From JBDLSO01 sp039799445 (GTDB lineage Bacteria > Patescibacteriota > Minisyncoccia > Phycocordibacterales > UBA5272), in NCBI GenBank assembly GCA_039799445.1, contig JBDLSO010000003.1, forward strand, positions 1-24,868: DNA of 24,868 nt. The letters are read 5' to 3'. Positions 21,621 to 24,868 of this stretch are shown piece after piece. The position numbers and the translations under genes are program-made. The notes under the pieces were generated by a model. The model worked only from the letters and a program-made list of their open reading frames with translations. It was not told the DNA's origin and made no database searches. Numbering within the stretch: position 1 is the first letter of the stretch; every line of letters begins with the position of its first letter.

Positions 21621-22151
21621 TTATTTTTCTGATTTCTCATGATCGCTCATTTCTTCAAGATCTTCCGAGATTTCTTCGATATCTTCTGTAATCTCTTCCA
21701 TATCTTCTTGTATCTCCTCCATATCCTCTTGGATTTCCTCGATATCTTTTTCGATACCTTCAATATCTTCTGATATTTCTTCTAGATCTTCTGATATCTC
21801 CTCGATGTCACGCTCAACTTCGCGTAGTTGTAATGTGTTTTGATTGACTGACATTTGAATAAAAATAGCTAGATATATTGCTTCGAGTGAAAGTATAGTA
21901 GTGAGCACTAGTAATACGCGTTCTAGACTGACACCAAAGAGTACAAGTGAAAAAGCGGTGATAAATACGATTGTATGAATAATCAGAGACTCAACAGAGC
22001 CAATGGATTTAGTAGCTCGCATAGAAAGTTTCTCAAGGCTGACTTTTCTTGAATCTTTTTTTCGAGATTTCTTTTTAACGACTTTAGCTATTGGCTTTGT
22101 AGATACCTTTACTTTTGTCTCATTTTTGTTAGTAATTTTTGAAGCTGTCAT
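21621..22151 (-). CDS. Two-helix membrane protein with acidic heptad coiled coil
   Basis: 176 residues. A Lys-rich cytoplasmic N-terminus (1-45) leads into two hydrophobic helices (about 54-73 and 78-100), with GSVESLIIHTIVF and LSLEAIYLAIFIQMSVNQN. This pattern is found in DUF1003/low-affinity iron permease-like proteins common in CPR genomes; the permease name is weakly supported. From residue 115 there are eight heptads of the form D(I/L/M)EEI(S/Q/T)E, a strongly acidic left-handed coiled coil. It could oligomerise or bind cations or basic partners. The start ATG is 9 nt after a minus-strand TATACT. Confidence 0.8.
   Translation of the reverse strand: MTASKITNKNETKVKVSTKPIAKVVKKKSRKKDSRKVSLEKLSMRATKSIGSVESLIIHTIVFITAFSLVLFGVSLERVLLVLTTILSLEAIYLAIFIQMSVNQNTLQLREVERDIEEISEDLEEISEDIEGIEKDIEEIQEDMEEIQEDMEEITEDIEEISEDLEEMSDHEKSEK
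21640..21807. repeat. 21-bp tandem coding repeats (heptads)
   Basis: About eight imperfect 21-bp units encode the acidic heptads of the coiled-coil protein. Units differ mainly in synonymous and Ile/Leu/Met positions, so selection on the protein is likely. The tract could expand or contract by slippage. Confidence 0.7.
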
Positions 22152-22160
22152 ATTACTATT

Positions 22161-22168
22161 AGTATACT
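22161..22168. promoter_or_regulatory. Palindromic -10 (AGTATACT), divergent
   Basis: The minus-strand TATACT (22161-22166) is 9 nt before the coiled-coil gene's ATG. The palindrome also reads TATACT on the plus strand, toward the DUF5671-type gene, but 169 nt from it. Confidence 0.45.
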
Positions 22169-22296
22169 TTATTTCAGCTCATATGTCATACATAGTAGTT
22201 ACATATGAAGTAGTAATATGTATGAGTTTGCACCGAAGACTTAAAACTCAGAGCTTACAACTACCCATGTCACTATCTTTATATATAATTGTTATA

Positions 22297-22302
22297 TATA
22301 CT
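22297..22302 (+). promoter_or_regulatory. -10 box upstream of the DUF5671-type gene
   Basis: TATACT, 34 nt before the ATG at 22337. A closer TACAAT at 22327-22332 is only 4 nt from the ATG, too near for a full leaderless start. Confidence 0.4.
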
Positions 22303-22336
22303 ATAAGGTGTCACATAACAATCATTTACAATATAT

Positions 22337-23551
22337 ATGGCTATTATTTTCGGGACTTTGATTTCCCTCATACCACTCACAATCTTGTTCCTCATCGGCT
22401 TCGCTGTTTTCTCTGCACTTAAAAAGAAAGAGCAAGGTGGAATAGAAAGCAAACCACAAGCAGTAGATATAACATACTATATCTTGATGTTTGTCTCACT
22501 TGTAGCATCGCTTGGCGCTATTATCGGGATATTGTTTGCTGCTATTAACCATCGATTCAAAGATGTACTTGAGCTCGGTAATTACTATAATGAACTTTCA
22601 GTTGGTGATGATGTACGAATATCGGTTGCAGTACTTTTTGTACTCTTTCCTTTGTATATCGTTTTATCTTTGTTGCAAGTAAAGCGTATTAAACTTGATA
22701 TAGAGCGTGTGAAATTAAATATTAGAATGGTGTATACATATGCCATAGTGCTTGTCACTTCGCTTACAATTGTGGGAAATTTCATTTATATTATTTACAA
22801 CCTCTTATCGGGTGAAGTCTTGGTTAGATTTGTGCCTAAGTCACTTATACTGTTGGTACTGGCGCTCTTTGTGCTTGGGTATCATATATATCTATTGAAG
22901 CGTGATTATACCAAAAAGTCACAGGTAGGACTTGTTTTTATGATAGCGAGTATTTTGCTTGCTGTGGGTAGTGTTGCATACGGTATTGCAGAGACAGGTA
23001 CACCAGCTGAAGTACGCGCGCGTAAGATGGATGACAAAAGACTACAAGATCTTTCTCTGATTCAGCAACAAATATTGCAAAAATGGCAGAAAGATGGCGT
23101 GTTGCCAAATGAACTTGGTGAATTAAATGATGAAATAAGTGGTAATATTATCCCACTAGATCCAAAGACAAAAGCTGTATATGAATATAAAGTTGTACAA
23201 AACTCAACATTGTCTAAGACAAATAAAAGTGTGCTAGATATTGGACCAGAACAGTATGAGTCTGCACTAGGTAAACTATTAGTACGAAGTAGTAATTCAC
23301 TAATTAAAGCTGACACAGATGCAATATTTGAACTCTGCGCCACCTTTGAAACTGAAAGAGCAATAGGGAAAAAGATTGGACAAGATCAATATGGATATAA
23401 AGGAGGAGTAGGAATGTCTGAAATGAGTTACAGACTTGATGCCGGATATTACACTGGTGACAATCAGAATCCAACATGGGATCACAAAGCAGAGAGAACA
23501 TGTTTTACTAGAACTATTAAAAAAGATCAGTATCAGATATATAACAACTAG
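22337..23551 (+). CDS. Six-helix membrane protein with pilin-like C-terminal domain
   Basis: 404 residues. Six hydrophobic segments (about 5-28, 45-70, 94-114, 131-155, 167-187, 196-217) resemble the DUF5671 membrane domain of CPR bacteria; the second to fourth carry VDITYYILMFVSLVASL. After residue 218 a soluble domain begins with KMDDKRLQDLSLIQQQILQKW, followed by GVLPNELGEL and IPLDPKTKAVYEY. That order (R-x-x-DL, an I-x-x-x-I helix, LP, DP-x-T-x-x-x-Y) is like the globular part of type II/IV pseudopilins. The function is unknown; a surface or secretion-related role is inference. It ends exactly at a strong terminator. Confidence 0.7.
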   Translation: MAIIFGTLISLIPLTILFLIGFAVFSALKKKEQGGIESKPQAVDITYYILMFVSLVASLGAIIGILFAAINHRFKDVLELGNYYNELSVGDDVRISVAVLFVLFPLYIVLSLLQVKRIKLDIERVKLNIRMVYTYAIVLVTSLTIVGNFIYIIYNLLSGEVLVRFVPKSLILLVLALFVLGYHIYLLKRDYTKKSQVGLVFMIASILLAVGSVAYGIAETGTPAEVRARKMDDKRLQDLSLIQQQILQKWQKDGVLPNELGELNDEISGNIIPLDPKTKAVYEYKVVQNSTLSKTNKSVLDIGPEQYESALGKLLVRSSNSLIKADTDAIFELCATFETERAIGKKIGQDQYGYKGGVGMSEMSYRLDAGYYTGDNQNPTWDHKAERTCFTRTIKKDQYQIYNN

Positions 23552-23587
23552 TAAAAAAGACCACTCCAAAAAGGTGGTCTTTTTTAC
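23551..23587. terminator. Bidirectional terminator before leuS
   Basis: A perfect 14-bp stem (23551-23564 with 23574-23587) and 9-base loop; A6 and T6 are in the stem. It begins at the last base of the upstream stop codon. Confidence 0.9.
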
Positions 23588-23631
23588 TTTTCATTCTGGT
23601 CTTTTGAGAATATATTTAAAAATATTTTTTA

Positions 23632-23640
23632 TGATACTAT
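23632..23640 (+). promoter_or_regulatory. Extended -10 promoter of leuS
   Basis: TG-A-TACTAT, 6 nt before the ATG at 23647 (leaderless). Confidence 0.55.
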
Positions 23641-23646
23641 ATACAA

Positions 23647-24868
23647 ATGAGTGAAGCACCCAAATACAATCCAAGTGAAATAGAAAAAAAGTGGCAAGAC
23701 TACTGGCGCAAGCAGGGTACGTATATTACTGGAGAGAGTAGCGATAACTCTTTTTATATTCTAGATATGTTTCCGTATCCCTCTGGTGAGGGACTACATG
23801 TTGGACACCCAAAAGGGTATATTGCGACAGATGTGTATAGTAGGATGAAACGAATGCAAGGTTTCGATGTACTTCACCCGATGGGTTTCGATGCGTTTGG
23901 ACTACCAGCTGAACAATATGCAATCAAAAATAAATTAAATCCACGTACCGCAACTGAAAAAAATGTTGCTCGCTACAAAGAGCAGCTCGAGATACTCGGA
24001 CTCGACTATGATTGGGACAGAGAGGTAAATACGACTGATCCAAAATTCTACAAATGGACACAATGGATGTGGAAACAGATGTACAAAGATGGACTAGCGT
24101 ATGAGAGTTTTGATCCGATCAACTGGTGTCCATCTTGCAAGACAGGACTTGCCAATGAAGACTTAGATGGCAATGTCTGTGAGCGTTGTGGTACTCTTGT
24201 AGAGAAAAAACCGCTTCGTCAGTGGACTATACGCATCACAGACTACGCTGATAGACTGCTGGCTGATTTGGACAAACTAGATTGGGAACCACATATCAAA
24301 GAACTACAAAGAAATTGGATCGGAAAAAGTGAAGGTGCGGAGATTGATTTCGCAGTACAAGATTTTGCACAAGAGAAGTCGCTCACTGTATTCACTACAC
24401 GCCCAGACACACTCTATGGTGTGACGTATTTAGCGGTATCTGCAGAAAAGGTACAAATTTGGATTGATGCAGGTTGGAGTCCTAGTACAGAAATACGGGA
24501 TTTTGCTGCTACTATTCTTGCAGAACAAAAAGTAGTACAAACAGACTATAGGGCAGAAGTAGAGAAAAAAGGAATTGATACTGGGCTTTTTGCGGTACAT
24601 CCAGGAACAGGAGAGATGCTGCCTATTTGGATTGCTAATTATGTACTCTCTGGATATGGTACAGGAGTGGTGATGGCGGTACCTGCACATGATGAGCGTG
24701 ACTTTGAGTTTGCTAGCAAATATAATTTACCAATACAGGGAGTTATTAATCCAGTATATGTGAGAGAAGACGCTAAAGATAAAGATACTTTTATTGCTAA
24801 AAATAAAGTAGTCTCAATAGTTGAAGATCAGGAGGGTAATATTTTAACTGTAAATTGGGGTCCAAAAT
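23647..24868 (+). CDS. leuS: Leucyl-tRNA synthetase, 5' part (cut by window edge)
   Basis: The first 407 codons of a class I synthetase; the frame is open to the last base. MFPYPSGEGLHVGHPKGY at 41-58 contains the HIGH-type signature (HVGH, 51-54). GFDAFGLPAEQYAI follows. CPSC and CERC form a zinc-binding insert near residues 160-182. The CP1 editing domain shows TTRPDTLYG and GTGVVMAVPAHDERD, the site that clears mischarged tRNA-Leu. The KMSKS motif and anticodon domain lie beyond the window. The start is supported by the promoter spacing. Confidence 0.96.
   Translation, partial: MSEAPKYNPSEIEKKWQDYWRKQGTYITGESSDNSFYILDMFPYPSGEGLHVGHPKGYIATDVYSRMKRMQGFDVLHPMGFDAFGLPAEQYAIKNKLNPRTATEKNVARYKEQLEILGLDYDWDREVNTTDPKFYKWTQWMWKQMYKDGLAYESFDPINWCPSCKTGLANEDLDGNVCERCGTLVEKKPLRQWTIRITDYADRLLADLDKLDWEPHIKELQRNWIGKSEGAEIDFAVQDFAQEKSLTVFTTRPDTLYGVTYLAVSAEKVQIWIDAGWSPSTEIRDFAATILAEQKVVQTDYRAEVEKKGIDTGLFAVHPGTGEMLPIWIANYVLSGYGTGVVMAVPAHDERDFEFASKYNLPIQGVINPVYVREDAKDKDTFIAKNKVVSIVEDQEGNILTVNWGPK

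Noticed and set aside
21640..21807. CRISPR-like array
   Set aside because: The 21-bp units are contiguous, in frame and encode heptads; there are no spacers.
22183..22422. Plus-strand ORF running from an ATG after the palindromic AGTATACT into the DUF5671-type gene
   Set aside because: The -10 to ATG gap (14 nt) does not fit, composition is poor, and it overlaps the start of a better-supported gene in another frame.
1..24868. Recoded TGA (Gly) as in Absconditabacteria/Gracilibacteria
   Set aside because: TGA ends the sigma factor and YvcK-HAD genes at sensible lengths, and no gene needs TGA read-through.
1..24868. tRNA or rRNA genes in intergenic gaps
   Set aside because: Most gaps are too short or AT-rich; no cloverleaf or T-loop signature was recognised by eye. 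A tRNAscan-type search would settle it.

Overview
The window is AT-rich bacterial DNA, read with the standard bacterial code (TGA is a stop, for example at the end of the sigma factor and YvcK genes). It most resembles a Patescibacteria/CPR genome of the Parcubacteria/Paceibacteria type. The grounds are a long bS21, short housekeeping proteins, a DUF5671-type membrane protein, a CPR-style two-helix membrane protein with an acidic coiled coil, and the general lack of Shine-Dalgarno sequences. The lineage is inferred; no rRNA is present to confirm it.

Layout. 90-2142: a secreted helical-repeat protein divergent from an ECF sigma factor that overlaps a three-helix membrane protein, probably its anti-sigma partner. 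2188-6093: a type II P-type cation ATPase and a ParB-like protein with a long acidic tail. 6130-12379, all minus: ABC exporter, thioredoxin reductase, FtsZ, FtsA, YbeY and bS21. 12432-14369, minus: HisRS and signal peptidase I. 14440-19237, plus: peptidyl-tRNA hydrolase, a DsbA-like oxidoreductase with two small unknown genes, a YvcK-HAD fusion and the YchF ATPase. 19238-20724 is an accessory patch: an orphan gene, a decayed copy of the start of the nuclease gene that follows, and an NlpC/P60-like gene. 20725-23551: a RecB/Cas4-like nuclease with four Fe-S-type cysteines, the coiled-coil membrane protein, and the DUF5671/pilin-like protein. 23647 to the edge: LeuRS, cut by the window.

Two sequence rules recur. 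First, many start codons lie 6-10 nt after a -10 box, usually an extended one (TG-N-TATACT or a close variant). With a 6-nt gap, transcription would begin at the A of the ATG, so much of this genome is probably expressed from leaderless mRNAs. Second, convergent genes are separated by long perfect hairpins whose stems include both the A-tract and the T-tract, so they should terminate in both directions. Exceptions to these rules are informative: the NlpC-like gene has a purine-rich Shine-Dalgarno stretch and a one-directional terminator, and its neighbour at 19364 has a full TTGACA-N17-TATAAT promoter, which suggests recent acquisition. The same rules point to cryptic elements: an orphan promoter firing straight into a terminator (7922-7980), a 38-codon leaderless ORF whose stop overlaps the ftsA start, and a terminator-like hairpin inside ybeY just after the bS21 gene.

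No tRNA, rRNA, CRISPR array, insertion sequence or replication origin was recognised.
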